A stretch of 64,000 nt of DNA from Flavobacterium sp. ALJ2 (GTDB taxonomy: Bacteria; Bacteroidota; Bacteroidia; Flavobacteriales; Flavobacteriaceae): NCBI RefSeq assembly GCF_015594725.1, contig NZ_JADNRC010000001.1:372001-436000 (forward strand), written 5' to 3'. Below the pieces are notes generated by a model, which was not told the DNA's origin, did not search any database, and worked only from the letters and a program-made list of their open reading frames with translations. This document shows positions 9,261 to 18,834 of the stretch, piece by piece. The translations under genes were made by a program, and so were the position numbers. The stretch's first letter is position 1. The number at the start of each line of letters is the position of its first letter.

Positions 9261-9282
9261 TTGCTATTTGCTAATAGCAAAT
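9261..9282. promoter_or_regulatory. Overlapping palindromes in the divergent region
   Basis: TTGCTATT (9261-9268) and AATAGCAA (9273-9280) form a perfect 8-bp stem around TGCT, and ATTTGCTA-A-TAGCAAAT (9266-9282) is a second perfect dyad shifted by a few bases. No gene ends here, so this may be a second protein-binding site. It differs from the TGTG...CACA operators. Confidence 0.35.
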
Positions 9283-9582
9283 CTGAAAGCTACAGTCGTT
9301 AATCTTCAGTCAAATTTTTTTTAGCTTAATCGTATTAAACTAAAGTAGGAGCCAATTCAATTTTTTTTAGAACAAAGAGTATATCTAAAATAGGATAATT
9401 ATTAAAAAATTGATTATAGAAATAGAAATTGGATAAATTAACTCATCATAGAGGCTATATACAACAGGTTTTATTTTTTTTTGAGTCAGCTGATTTTGTT
9501 AATTCACCTTATTTATTTTAAAATCGCTGATGTAATAATAATAGTGATTTCTGTATTTTAATTTCCGAATTTAAAAACAAAG

Positions 9583-9596
9583 TGTGTTCGAGCACA
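9583..9596. promoter_or_regulatory. Third palindromic operator, upstream of the sugar-kinase operon
   Basis: TGTGTTCGAGCACA is the exact reverse complement of the dyad at 8596-8609. Its centre lies 45.5 bp upstream of the first base of the putative -7 element of the kinase promoter; the corresponding distance on the SusC side is 46.5 bp. Matching sequence and spacing at both ends of the intergenic region suggest co-regulation by one dimeric factor bound upstream of the polymerase site. Confidence 0.7.
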
Positions 9597-9610
9597 TTTT
9601 TTGTTTTTTC

Positions 9611-9642
9611 TTAGGTTAATTAAAATTTAATATCTAGTTTCG
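9611..9642 (+). promoter_or_regulatory. Putative promoter of the sugar-kinase operon (TTA-N21-TAGTTTCG)
   Basis: TAGTTTCG (9635-9642) differs by one base from TAnnTTTG, at the same position as the element facing SusC. TTA at 9611-9613 stands where TTG would be expected. It lies 87 bp upstream of the kinase start. Taken alone it is weak; the matched spacing to the operator at 9583 strengthens it. Confidence 0.4.
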
Positions 9643-9684
9643 TAAAGTTAAAACTAAAATAAAAACTTATTTCATGAACTAATT

Positions 9685-9711
9685 ACAATGTAATGAATTG
9701 AATTACATTGT
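9685..9711 (+). promoter_or_regulatory. Perfect hairpin in the 5' leader of the sugar-kinase gene
   Basis: ACAATGTAAT (9685-9694) and ATTACATTGT (9702-9711) are perfect 10-bp arms around a 7-nt loop, ending 17 bp before the start codon. It lies downstream of the proposed promoter, so it would be in the mRNA leader, where it could affect translation or stability. As DNA it could also be a repressor site. Confidence 0.5.
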
Positions 9712-9728
9712 TTTAATATATTTTAAAA

Positions 9729-10808
9729 GTGAAGAAAATTATATCATTGGCACCAGGGCGAACTTGCCTTTTTGGAGATCATCAAGATTATTTAGGATTA
9801 CCTGTTATAGCTTGTGCAATAAATAAAAACATACAATTAATAGCAGTACAAAATGAGACTTCGGTTTTTAAACTAGATATGAAGGATATTAATGAAGTTA
9901 GAATCATCGATATCAATGCAATTTTTGTAGAATTAGAGCCACGGGATTACTTCGCTTCTTCATTACGAGTTTTAAGAAGATACGGTTGTATCCCTACTGT
10001 TGGATATGATATTACTATAAAAGGAGATATTCCTATTAATTCAGGAACTTCAAGTTCATCGGCATTATTAATGGCATGGATAAACTTTTTAATAACCGCT
10101 TATGGTGTTAATTGTGAGGTTACTCCAGAATTTATAGCGCAAATGGGATATGCTTCGGAAGTATTGGAGCATGGAGAACCAGGAGGGATGATGGATCATT
10201 TTAGTATAGGAGTAGGAAATATTGTTCATATTAATACAAGCGTTCCGTTCTCATACAACATAATTGGCACAGAATTGAAAGGATTAATTACAGGAGTTTC
10301 GGGAGTTCCGAAGGAAACAATAGGGTTAATAGGCGAATTAAAAGGCAATGCATTATTAGCTATTGATATTATAAAACAGAATTTTAAAGATTTTGATTTA
10401 CATAAAACTGAATTAGAAGATGTAGATAAATATCGTAATTATTTGCCAGATAGATTGATTCCGTTTTTTGAAGCAGCTATAAAGAACTATCAATATACAA
10501 AAGAAGCTTTAAAAGAATTTGGTAAACCAACGCTTGATTTGGTAAGAATAGGTGAATTAATGAACATGCATCATGCTGTTTTAAGAGATTTATTAAAAAT
10601 AACAGTGCCAAAAATCGACGATATGATTAATGCAGCATTGCGTGCAGGAGCTTATGGAGCCAAGATTGTTGGTTCGGGAGGAGGAGGAAGTATTGTTGTA
10701 ATTGCAGATCCTAAAAAACAAGATGCAGTTGTGGCAGCGATATTGGCTGCTGGAGCAAAAGAAGCCTATGCAGTAACCGTTGATCCAGGAGCGAGAATAA
10801 TAGAATAA
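9729..10808 (+). CDS. GHMP-family sugar kinase (galactokinase-like)
   Basis: The 359-aa protein starts with GTG. PGRTCLFGDHQDY (residues 9-21) matches the galactokinase signature with its substrate-binding Arg and acidic residues. The phosphate-binding loop GTSSSSALL lies at 106-114, the probable catalytic Asp156 in GGMMDHFSIG, and the glycine-rich GSGGGG motif at 315-320. It should phosphorylate a hexose or hexosamine at C1 in the cytoplasm using ATP. The nucleotidyltransferase gene 23 bp downstream could then activate the sugar-1-phosphate. With a NagB gene in the same direction, an amino sugar or galactose-type sugar is a reasonable substrate guess but is not shown. The family is clear; galactokinase identity is not, because the substrate residues diverge. 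Confidence 0.8.
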   Translation: MKKIISLAPGRTCLFGDHQDYLGLPVIACAINKNIQLIAVQNETSVFKLDMKDINEVRIIDINAIFVELEPRDYFASSLRVLRRYGCIPTVGYDITIKGDIPINSGTSSSSALLMAWINFLITAYGVNCEVTPEFIAQMGYASEVLEHGEPGGMMDHFSIGVGNIVHINTSVPFSYNIIGTELKGLITGVSGVPKETIGLIGELKGNALLAIDIIKQNFKDFDLHKTELEDVDKYRNYLPDRLIPFFEAAIKNYQYTKEALKEFGKPTLDLVRIGELMNMHHAVLRDLLKITVPKIDDMINAALRAGAYGAKIVGSGGGGSIVVIADPKKQDAVVAAILAAGAKEAYAVTVDPGARIIE

Positions 10809-10831
10809 TATTAAAATTTAAAGAACAAATC

Positions 10832-11707
10832 ATGCATGACAATTTAATTATTTTAGCAGGCGGCGCATCATCTCGAATGAAAAAAGAAGTTGTATTGAAC
10901 AATTTAACACAAGAGGAAATTACTCAGGCAAATGAAAGAAGTAAAGGCTTAATAGGAGTTGGTCCAAACGGAAGACCTTTGTTAGATTATCTTTTATTAA
11001 ATGCAAAAAAAGCAGGATATAAAAACATCATTATTATTATAGGAGAGCAGGGAGAATTGTTTAAAGAATTCTACGGAAACCAAGATAAAAATAATAATTT
11101 TCATGGATTAAACATTTCATTTGCAGTTCAATATATTCCAGAAAACAGAGTGAAGCCATTTGGTACAGCCGATGCGTTATTTCAAGCTGTAGAACAATAT
11201 TCAGCGATGAATTCCCAAAGTTATTCAGTTTGTAATAGTGATAATTTATATTCTACAGCAGCACTACTTGCGCTAAGAGAAACCAATAGTCCAAATGCTT
11301 TTATTGGTTACGACCGTGATGCATTGGATTTTCCATCCGAAAGAATTTCGCGTTTTGCAATTGCCAAGCTAGATAAAAATAACCATTTACTAGATATTCT
11401 GGAAAAACCAACCGCTGATGATTTAGAAAATTACAAAGATTCTGAAGGAAAATTAAGAGTAAGTATGAATGCTTTTAAATTTGATGGAGCAATGTTGTAT
11501 CCTTATTTAAAAAATTGCCCAGTTCACCCAGAGAGAGATGAAAAAGAATTGCCTACAGTGCTTTTAAATACAATAAAAGACAATCTAAATACCGCTTTAG
11601 GAATCCCTTTTTCAGAACATGTTCCAGATTTAACTGCTAAAGAGGATATTGCAGAAGTGAAGGAATATCTCAAAAGATATTACCCAGAATTAAACTGGGA
11701 ATCATAA
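10832..11707 (+). CDS. Sugar-phosphate nucleotidyltransferase-like protein
   Basis: The 291-aa protein opens with NLIILAGGASSRMKKE (residues 4-19), the nucleotide-binding signature of the NTP_transferase family, followed by GRPLLDYLLLNAKKAGYKNI and the acidic VCNSDNLY motif that would hold the metal. Such enzymes join a sugar-1-phosphate to a nucleotide. A roughly 20-residue insert (KEVVLNNLTQEEITQANERS) after the loop is longer than in standard pyrophosphorylases, and there is no left-handed beta-helix C-terminal domain. It is probably cotranscribed with the kinase upstream. Substrate and nucleotide are unknown; a regulatory or atypical activity is possible. Confidence 0.75.
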   Translation: MHDNLIILAGGASSRMKKEVVLNNLTQEEITQANERSKGLIGVGPNGRPLLDYLLLNAKKAGYKNIIIIIGEQGELFKEFYGNQDKNNNFHGLNISFAVQYIPENRVKPFGTADALFQAVEQYSAMNSQSYSVCNSDNLYSTAALLALRETNSPNAFIGYDRDALDFPSERISRFAIAKLDKNNHLLDILEKPTADDLENYKDSEGKLRVSMNAFKFDGAMLYPYLKNCPVHPERDEKELPTVLLNTIKDNLNTALGIPFSEHVPDLTAKEDIAEVKEYLKRYYPELNWES

Positions 11708-11888
11708 AAATTAACAAAAAATTCATATCTAATTTAGGAATAAGAAGGACTTATTGAACTACTTTTGTCGTAGTATTGCAAAAAAATCGCATTAACCTGT
11801 GATTGATTTGCAAAAATTATGAAAGTGTTGGTGCTATTTTAGATTGAAAAAAACAACTAATTAATTAATCATCAACCAAAAAACAACT
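11708..11888 (+). promoter_or_regulatory. 181-bp gap with a weak dyad before the permease gene
   Basis: The gap is longer than the others in this operon. TTGCAAA at 11776-11782 and TTTGCAA at 11807-11813 form a spaced dyad, and TTGATTTG (11803-11810) is one base from TAnnTTTG. A second promoter may start the permease-nagB pair here, but the evidence is thin and no terminator is visible after the nucleotidyltransferase. Confidence 0.25.
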
Positions 11889-13271
11889 ATGTCAAAGATT
11901 GAAAGTGCAATACGTATAGACCAGAGGAGTACAATTATCCCAATGGTTATTTTAACCGCATTATTTTTTATTCTAGGATTTGTCACCTGGCTTAACGGCC
12001 CTTTAATTCCTTTTTTTGAGTTAGCCTGTGAGCTAACAGCTTCTCAGGCTTATTTTGTAACATTTGCTTTTTATATTGCTTATTTTGTTATGGCAATTCC
12101 ATCATCTTGGGTTATTGAGAAAGTAGGATATAAAAACGGGATTTCACTAGGCTTAATTGTTATTGCTTTAGGAGCCTTTATGTTTTATCCAGCAGCCGCA
12201 ACCAGAACTTTCGTATTCTTTTTATTGGCATTATTCACCATGGGAACAGGTTTGGCAATTTTGCAAACTGCTGCAAATCCTTATGTAGTCGTTATTGGTC
12301 CGAGAGAAAGTGCTGCAGCAAGAATTAGTGTTTTAGGAATTGCAAATAAATTTGCAGGATTTATAGCGCCATTAGCTCTGACGGCTTTGGTGTTGTCAAA
12401 TATGCAGGAATATACAGCAGATAAAATTGCACTTTTAGACGAGGTTTCTAAAACAGAAGCTTTAAATTTGCTGACATTACAATTACAAACACCATATCTT
12501 TATATGGGATTGGTTATTTTGGTTTTGGCACTTTTAGTTAAGTTGTCTCCACTGCCAGAAATTGATTTGGATGAAGAAGGGGATGTATCGAATTTAAGTA
12601 TTTTCAAACAAATAAAAAATGCTTTCAAACACCCACAATTAGTTTTAGGAGTAATAACTTTAATGTTATATTTGGCTGCCGAAGTTTTAGCAGGAGATTC
12701 AATTGGAGGATTCGGAAAAGAACTTGGAGTGTATGGTAAAGATGGTAATTTTTATTTAAAATTAACCTCATTTACTATGTCAGCGATGGTAGTAGGATAT
12801 GTTTTAGGAATTACACTGATACCAAAATATCTTTCTCAAGTAACTGCATTAAAAGCATCTGGAATTTTAGGATTAATTTTAGTAATTTTAATAGTTGTTA
12901 TATCTCCGGATATAACGGTTCAGTTTTTGGGAATTCCAGCCTTACCATTAGTTGTTATTTTAGTAGCTTTAATGGGGCTTGCAAATGCGCTTTGCTGGCC
13001 TGCAATATGGCCAATGGCACTTGCAGATTTAAAAGGATATACTAAAATTGGAAGCGCAATATTAATTATGGGTATAATAGGAGGAGCAATCTTTCCATTA
13101 ATTTATGGAGCTTGGGCAGAGAGTATTAATGTTGCTAATCTTACCAATGGAGTTGCTAAAACGGCAAAAAGCGGAAATCAAATAGCATATTTAATGTTGG
13201 TTCCATGCTACTTAATGATTATATTTTTTGCATTTAAAGGACATAAATACAGAAGTTGGTCTAGCAAATAA
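11889..13271 (+). CDS. MFS sugar permease of the FucP/NagP type
   Basis: The 460-aa protein has about twelve hydrophobic segments, beginning with ILTALFFILGFVTWLNGPLI. The stretch GLAILQTAANPYVVVIG followed by SAAARISVLGIANKFAG is the hallmark of the FucP / glucose-galactose / NagP branch of the major facilitator superfamily. These are proton-coupled inner-membrane symporters for fucose, hexoses or N-acetylglucosamine. Position between kinase/nucleotidyltransferase and nagB suggests it brings in the monosaccharide released by the locus; an amino sugar is the best guess. Confidence 0.88.
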   Translation: MSKIESAIRIDQRSTIIPMVILTALFFILGFVTWLNGPLIPFFELACELTASQAYFVTFAFYIAYFVMAIPSSWVIEKVGYKNGISLGLIVIALGAFMFYPAAATRTFVFFLLALFTMGTGLAILQTAANPYVVVIGPRESAAARISVLGIANKFAGFIAPLALTALVLSNMQEYTADKIALLDEVSKTEALNLLTLQLQTPYLYMGLVILVLALLVKLSPLPEIDLDEEGDVSNLSIFKQIKNAFKHPQLVLGVITLMLYLAAEVLAGDSIGGFGKELGVYGKDGNFYLKLTSFTMSAMVVGYVLGITLIPKYLSQVTALKASGILGLILVILIVVISPDITVQFLGIPALPLVVILVALMGLANALCWPAIWPMALADLKGYTKIGSAILIMGIIGGAIFPLIYGAWAESINVANLTNGVAKTAKSGNQIAYLMLVPCYLMIIFFAFKGHKYRSWSSK

Positions 13272-13314
13272 AAATAGGATAAATAAATAAAGTAAATATA
13301 AAAAGAAGCGAATA

Positions 13315-15243
13315 ATGTTAAAAAGTTCTATAGATAAAGCGACAGGTTTCGAAAAACGATTCGAAAACATTGACACGGTAGTTTTTGAAAATTCAACCGA
13401 AGCATCCAAAGCAGTTGCACAGCAAATAGCAGCACTTATCAAGTCAAAACAAGAAAAAAATGAATCATGTGTATTAGGATTAGCAACAGGGTCTTCGCCA
13501 AAAGGATTGTATGCTGAGTTAGTACGTTTACACAAAGAAGAAGGATTAAGTTTTAAAAACGTAATTACTTTTAATCTTGACGAATACTATCCAATGGAAC
13601 CAGATTCAGTAAATAGCTACGTGCGATTCATGAAAGAATTGTTAATGGATCAAGTAGATATTTCGCCTGAAAATTATCATATTCCAGACGGACAATTATC
13701 AAAAGAACAAATAGCAGATTATTGTGCAGATTATGAAACTAGAATCGAAGCTTTGGGAGGAATCGATTTGCAGGTACTTGGAATTGGAGCCAATGGACAC
13801 ATCGGGTTTAATGAATCAGGTTCATTGCAAAACTCAAAAACAAGATTAGTAGCATTAGATCATATAACAAGAGTTGCAGCAAGTAAAGATTTTTTTGGAT
13901 TAAACAATACACCAAGAACAGCAATCACACTTGGAGTAAAAAAGATAATGGAAGCCAAACAAGTTATATTATTAGCTTGGGGAGAAGGAAAAGCAGAGGT
14001 TGTAAAAAAATCTGTAGAAGGAGAAGTTACGAATAGAATTCCTGCGTCATTTTTACAAGAGCATGACAATGTTGTTTTTGTTTTAGATAAAGAAGCATCG
14101 TCAAAACTAACAAGGATAAATAGACCATGGTTAGTAGAAAAAATAGTTTGGACAGATAAGCTAACCCGAAAAGCTGTTTTAGGATTAGCCTTAGATTTGA
14201 AAAAACCAATCCTAATGCTAACCGATGCTGATTATATCGAAAACGGAATGAGCGATTTATTGGCCGATTTAGGACTAGCTTACGATATCAATATTAAGAT
14301 ATTCAATAAACTACAAAATACAATTACAGGATGGCCAGGAGGAAAACCAAATGCGGATGATACCAAAAGACCAGAAAGAGCTGAGCCAGCAAGAAAAAGA
14401 GTATTGATATTTAGCCCACATCCAGATGATGATATCATTAGTATGGGAGGAACATTCATGCGTTTGCAAGAACAAGGGCATGAAGTACACGTAGCATATC
14501 AAACCTCAGGAAATATTGCAGTAGCTGATGATGAAGCCTTACGTTTTGCAAGATTCGTAATAGATTACAACGAGAAATTTGGAATCAAAAGTGCCGAAGC
14601 AGAAAATATTTATCAAAAAGCAGTAACATTCTTAACAAACAAAAAGAATAGCGAGATTGATATTCCAGAAGTTCGTTACATAAAAGGATTAATCAGAAAA
14701 GGAGAAGCACGTTCAACTAGCCACTTTGTAGGTTTACCAGACGAGCAGATTCATTTTATGGAACTTCCATTTTATGAAACAGGAACAATCGAGAAAAAAC
14801 CAATTGGAAAAGAAGATATTCAATTAACAATGGATTTAATCGATAAAATCAAGCCACATCAAATATATGCAGCAGGCGATTTAGCCGATCCACACGGAAC
14901 GCACAAAGTATGTTTGGATGCAATTTTTGAAGCAGTAAAACAACTAAAAACAAAAGAGTATATGAAAGACTGTTGGGTTTGGTTGTACAGAGGAGCTTGG
15001 CAAGAATGGGGAATTGACGAAATAGAAATGGCAGTACCAATGAGCCCTGATCAAGTATTAGCAAAAAGACACGGAATCTTCAAACATCAATCTCAAAAAG
15101 ATGGCGTTGTGTTCCAAGGATCAGATGCTAGAGAATTCTGGCAAAGAGCCGAAGACAGAAATGCTGAAACAGCACAAATATACAACGAATTGGGATTGTC
15201 ACGTTATGCTGCAATGGAAGCTTTCGTAAGATGGCACTTTTAG
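13315..15243 (+). CDS. nagB: Glucosamine-6-phosphate deaminase fused to a PIG-L/LmbE deacetylase-like domain
   Basis: The 642-aa protein joins two domains. Residues about 20-270 are NagB: LATGSSPKGLY (56-66), NLDEYYPM with Asp89, and IGANGHIGFNES with His162, together the catalytic set that converts glucosamine-6-phosphate to fructose-6-phosphate and ammonia. Residues about 360-640 are a PIG-L/LmbE-like domain with SPHPDDDIISMGG (zinc-site motif, H369-D372) and DPHGTH (second half of the site), a family that deacetylates GlcNAc groups. This long fused form is familiar in Bacteroidota, whereas standard NagB is about 260 aa. Whether the second domain acts as deacetylase is not established here. 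A strong hairpin ends the operon 114 bp later. Confidence 0.93.
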   Translation: MLKSSIDKATGFEKRFENIDTVVFENSTEASKAVAQQIAALIKSKQEKNESCVLGLATGSSPKGLYAELVRLHKEEGLSFKNVITFNLDEYYPMEPDSVNSYVRFMKELLMDQVDISPENYHIPDGQLSKEQIADYCADYETRIEALGGIDLQVLGIGANGHIGFNESGSLQNSKTRLVALDHITRVAASKDFFGLNNTPRTAITLGVKKIMEAKQVILLAWGEGKAEVVKKSVEGEVTNRIPASFLQEHDNVVFVLDKEASSKLTRINRPWLVEKIVWTDKLTRKAVLGLALDLKKPILMLTDADYIENGMSDLLADLGLAYDINIKIFNKLQNTITGWPGGKPNADDTKRPERAEPARKRVLIFSPHPDDDIISMGGTFMRLQEQGHEVHVAYQTSGNIAVADDEALRFARFVIDYNEKFGIKSAEAENIYQKAVTFLTNKKNSEIDIPEVRYIKGLIRKGEARSTSHFVGLPDEQIHFMELPFYETGTIEKKPIGKEDIQLTMDLIDKIKPHQIYAAGDLADPHGTHKVCLDAIFEAVKQLKTKEYMKDCWVWLYRGAWQEWGIDEIEMAVPMSPDQVLAKRHGIFKHQSQKDGVVFQGSDAREFWQRAEDRNAETAQIYNELGLSRYAAMEAFVRWHF

Positions 15244-15357
15244 GTTACAGTGTTCAGTGCCAGTTTACAGTAGTGGTGAACTGAGACGAAATATTGTAAA
15301 TCATACATAAAAGCTGTAATATCCATAAAAATAAAATAGCTTTGTACTAAATTAAAA

Positions 15358-15407
15358 GCAAGAAAAAAGATTCATTCTGTACTCTTTTTTCTTGCTTCTT
15401 TTTATTT
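15358..15407 (+). terminator. Intrinsic terminator after nagB
   Basis: Perfect 12-bp arms GCAAGAAAAAAG (15358-15369) and CTTTTTTCTTGC (15384-15395) around a 14-nt loop are followed by a T-rich tail. It separates the sugar operon from the DUF3820 gene that starts at 15413. Confidence 0.8.
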
Positions 15408-15412
15408 AAAAT

Positions 15413-15649
15413 ATGGAACAAAATAAAAAAGAACTTATAAAATTGGCACATACAAAAATGCCCTTCGGGAAGTACGAAGGGCGTTTTCTTATTGATTTAC
15501 CAGAATATTACGTAGTTTGGTATAGTAATAAGGGGTTTCCAAAAGGTGAATTAGGATTGCAATTACAATTGGTTTACGAATTAAAACTTAACGGTTTAGA
15601 AGAGTTGATTAGAAATATCAAAAAACAATATCCAAAGCCTTTAAAATAA
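15413..15649 (+). CDS. DUF3820 family small protein
   Basis: This 78-aa protein has the motif MPFGKYEGRFLIDLPEYYV followed by WYSNKGFPKGELGLQL, the core of the DUF3820 family. These are short cytoplasmic proteins of unknown function, often named after a putative quorum-sensing-linked factor on weak grounds. It has no signal peptide or membrane segment. It is separated from nagB by a terminator, so its closeness to the sugar operon is probably not functional. Confidence 0.8.
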   Translation: MEQNKKELIKLAHTKMPFGKYEGRFLIDLPEYYVVWYSNKGFPKGELGLQLQLVYELKLNGLEELIRNIKKQYPKPLK

Positions 15650-15667
15650 TAAATCAGTAAAAAAGGT

Positions 15668-15964
15668 ATGGAGAATAATTTTCAACAATCAAAGGCGGGG
15701 CAAAACATGAGTATTGCAGCGTTGGTAATGGGAATAGTGTCTATGATGGTTGCTTTTATACCCTGCATCGATGTACTAGCTATAATTGGTGGAATTTTAG
15801 CAATAATTTTTGCAGCAATAGGAATGTCTCAGGCAAAAAGTAATAATGCTTCAACTACATTATCAAAAGTCAGCTTTGTTGTAGGAGTTATAGCATTACT
15901 ACTTGCCGTTGTTTTTTCTTTAATTTATGGTTTTATTCTCGGATTATTAATGATATGGGATTAG
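15668..15964 (+). CDS. DUF4190-type small membrane protein
   Basis: This 98-aa protein has a polar N-terminus (about 14 residues) and two to three hydrophobic segments: MSIAALVMGIVSMMVAFIPC, VLAIIGGILAIIFAAIGMSQ and a final one. The paired glycine-rich helices with the IGMSQAK turn are typical of DUF4190. It begins 18 bp after the DUF3820 stop. A paralogue follows at 16147 with the same layout, pointing to a local duplication. Function is unknown. Confidence 0.75.
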   Translation: MENNFQQSKAGQNMSIAALVMGIVSMMVAFIPCIDVLAIIGGILAIIFAAIGMSQAKSNNASTTLSKVSFVVGVIALLLAVVFSLIYGFILGLLMIWD

Positions 15965-16116
15965 TAAAAACTGCGATTTTGGTATTTCACTTTGGGATTT
16001 ATAATCTAAATAAGTTTAAAGAGATAAAGTCAAGTCTAAAAATCTAAGTAAGTCTAATAGCTATTTATTTGTTAATAACTTATGATCAATTTATAAGGTT
16101 TATGTATGTGTTTCTT

Positions 16117-16124
16117 TATTTTTG
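16117..16124 (+). promoter_or_regulatory. TAnnTTTG promoter element before the second DUF4190 gene
   Basis: TATTTTTG lies 22 bp upstream of the start at 16147. No clear TTG is seen at the expected upstream position. Confidence 0.4.
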
Positions 16125-16146
16125 TAATAATTAAGATATAAAATAT

Positions 16147-16560
16147 ATGGAAAATAATCTACCTACATCGAATGCAGGTCAAGGAATGGGTATTGCAGCT
16201 TTTGTATTAGGGATACTAGCTACTATAGCTGCGTTTATACCTTGTTTCGGTTTAATTGCAATACTTTTTGGAGTGTTAGCTATTATTTTTGGAGCAATTG
16301 GCTTATCGCAAGCAAAAAATGAAAATGCTCCCACTACGATGCCAAAAGCAGGCTTGATACTAGGAATAGTTGCAACGGCTTTTGTTATTATATGGGTGTT
16401 AGTTTTTGTAGGAAGTATTGGTTCTGCAGCTGTGTCTCATAAAGAAGAGATCGGTAAAACTTTAGATTCTATAAATGTTGAAACAAAAAAACTACAAGAT
16501 TCTTTAAAAAACAGTGTAGAAATAACAACAGATACAGTTAAAATAGAAGGGGAGAAATAA
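16147..16560 (+). CDS. DUF4190-type membrane protein with a C-terminal charged tail
   Basis: The 137-aa protein repeats the layout of its neighbour: a polar start (MENNLPTSNAGQGMGIAAF against MENNFQQSKAGQNMSIAAL), two glycine-rich membrane helices with IGLSQAK, and a third helix. It then adds about 40 residues (KEEIGKTLDSINVETKKLQD) likely to form a coiled tail. The near-identical N-terminus marks it as a paralogue of the gene at 15668. Function is unknown. Confidence 0.78.
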   Translation: MENNLPTSNAGQGMGIAAFVLGILATIAAFIPCFGLIAILFGVLAIIFGAIGLSQAKNENAPTTMPKAGLILGIVATAFVIIWVLVFVGSIGSAAVSHKEEIGKTLDSINVETKKLQDSLKNSVEITTDTVKIEGEK

Positions 16561-16570
16561 TATATATTCT

Positions 16571-16963
16571 TTGGAAACAAAAACTTCTTACGGAATAGAT
16601 TCTTACAAAAAGATAAACTTAATTTTTATTATATTAATTATGTTTATCTTTTTTTATTCCTATTTGTCAGCCTTTTTGAATTTTGGAGTGCGCTCTTCTT
16701 GTGAAGGCATGCCAATAAGCTATTGTAAAAGCCGTGGCTTAACAAGAGCCTTTTTTCAAATTCTGAATTTTAACTTCAAGCAGGCAATTATTTATAATAC
16801 CTACAGTTTAAAAATATTTTTATTTTTTCTAATTCAATTAGTAGCTCGTTTGGTTATTAATAAAATAATTAATTTCTCTAATTTTAAGTTGTTATTGACT
16901 TTTGATATCATTTGCAGTTCTATATTTTTTGTTTTTTCATTTTATAACTTAGTTGTAATATAA
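16571..16963 (+). CDS. DUF2752-like small membrane protein
   Basis: This predicted 130-aa protein would start at TTG, 10 bp after the previous stop; no nearby ATG gives a better N-terminus. It has three hydrophobic segments. The stretch YCKSRGLTRAFFQILNFNF followed by KQAIIYN resembles the DUF2752 core (C-x-x-C-G-L-T-R-A, then a helix and N), although the usual CPGC is altered to YCKS. It is probably an inner-membrane protein of unknown role. Start and family are both uncertain. Confidence 0.5.
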   Translation: METKTSYGIDSYKKINLIFIILIMFIFFYSYLSAFLNFGVRSSCEGMPISYCKSRGLTRAFFQILNFNFKQAIIYNTYSLKIFLFFLIQLVARLVINKIINFSNFKLLLTFDIICSSIFFVFSFYNLVVI

Positions 16964-17082
16964 AATTTAAGATAGAATAAGTAGATTGATTAAAAAGGAG
17001 TCGCTTTGAAAAGAAAAATTGTGAATTACGGAAACAACTAAAGGGTCTGTTTAAAAAAAATGAAAATTATCTAATTATCTAA

Positions 17083-17115
17083 TTGACAAAATGTCCAATT
17101 AAATTTGTACTTTTG
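17083..17115 (+). promoter_or_regulatory. pyrG promoter (TTG-N22-TACTTTTG)
   Basis: TACTTTTG (17108-17115) matches TAnnTTTG, with TTG at 17083-17085. A second match, TAAATTTG, overlaps just upstream at 17100-17107. The element lies 39 bp before the pyrG ATG. Confidence 0.6.
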
Positions 17116-17136
17116 CCAAGTTTTTTACACAACTAA

Positions 17137-18768
<1,632 letters not shown>

Positions 18769-18834
18769 TACGTATTTGTATAAGTTTCTAAAAAGAGAAG
18801 AAACGCAAACATAAAATTTAGAATAAAAATTACA

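Larger units (their letters stand above)
8320..9728. other. 1.4-kb AT-rich divergent intergenic region between the two arms of the sugar locus
   Basis: No convincing intact gene lies here. It holds two facing promoter-like elements (8549-8579 minus, 9611-9642 plus), three related palindromes (8596-8609, 8617-8632, 9583-9596), an overlapping palindrome pair at 9261-9282 and a perfect hairpin at 9685-9711. A minus-strand stretch at about 8830-8940 stays open for 36 codons with protein-like composition but has no start codon, so it may be chance or a gene remnant. The middle, about 8950-9250 and 9285-9575, shows nothing else clear. Confidence 0.7.
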
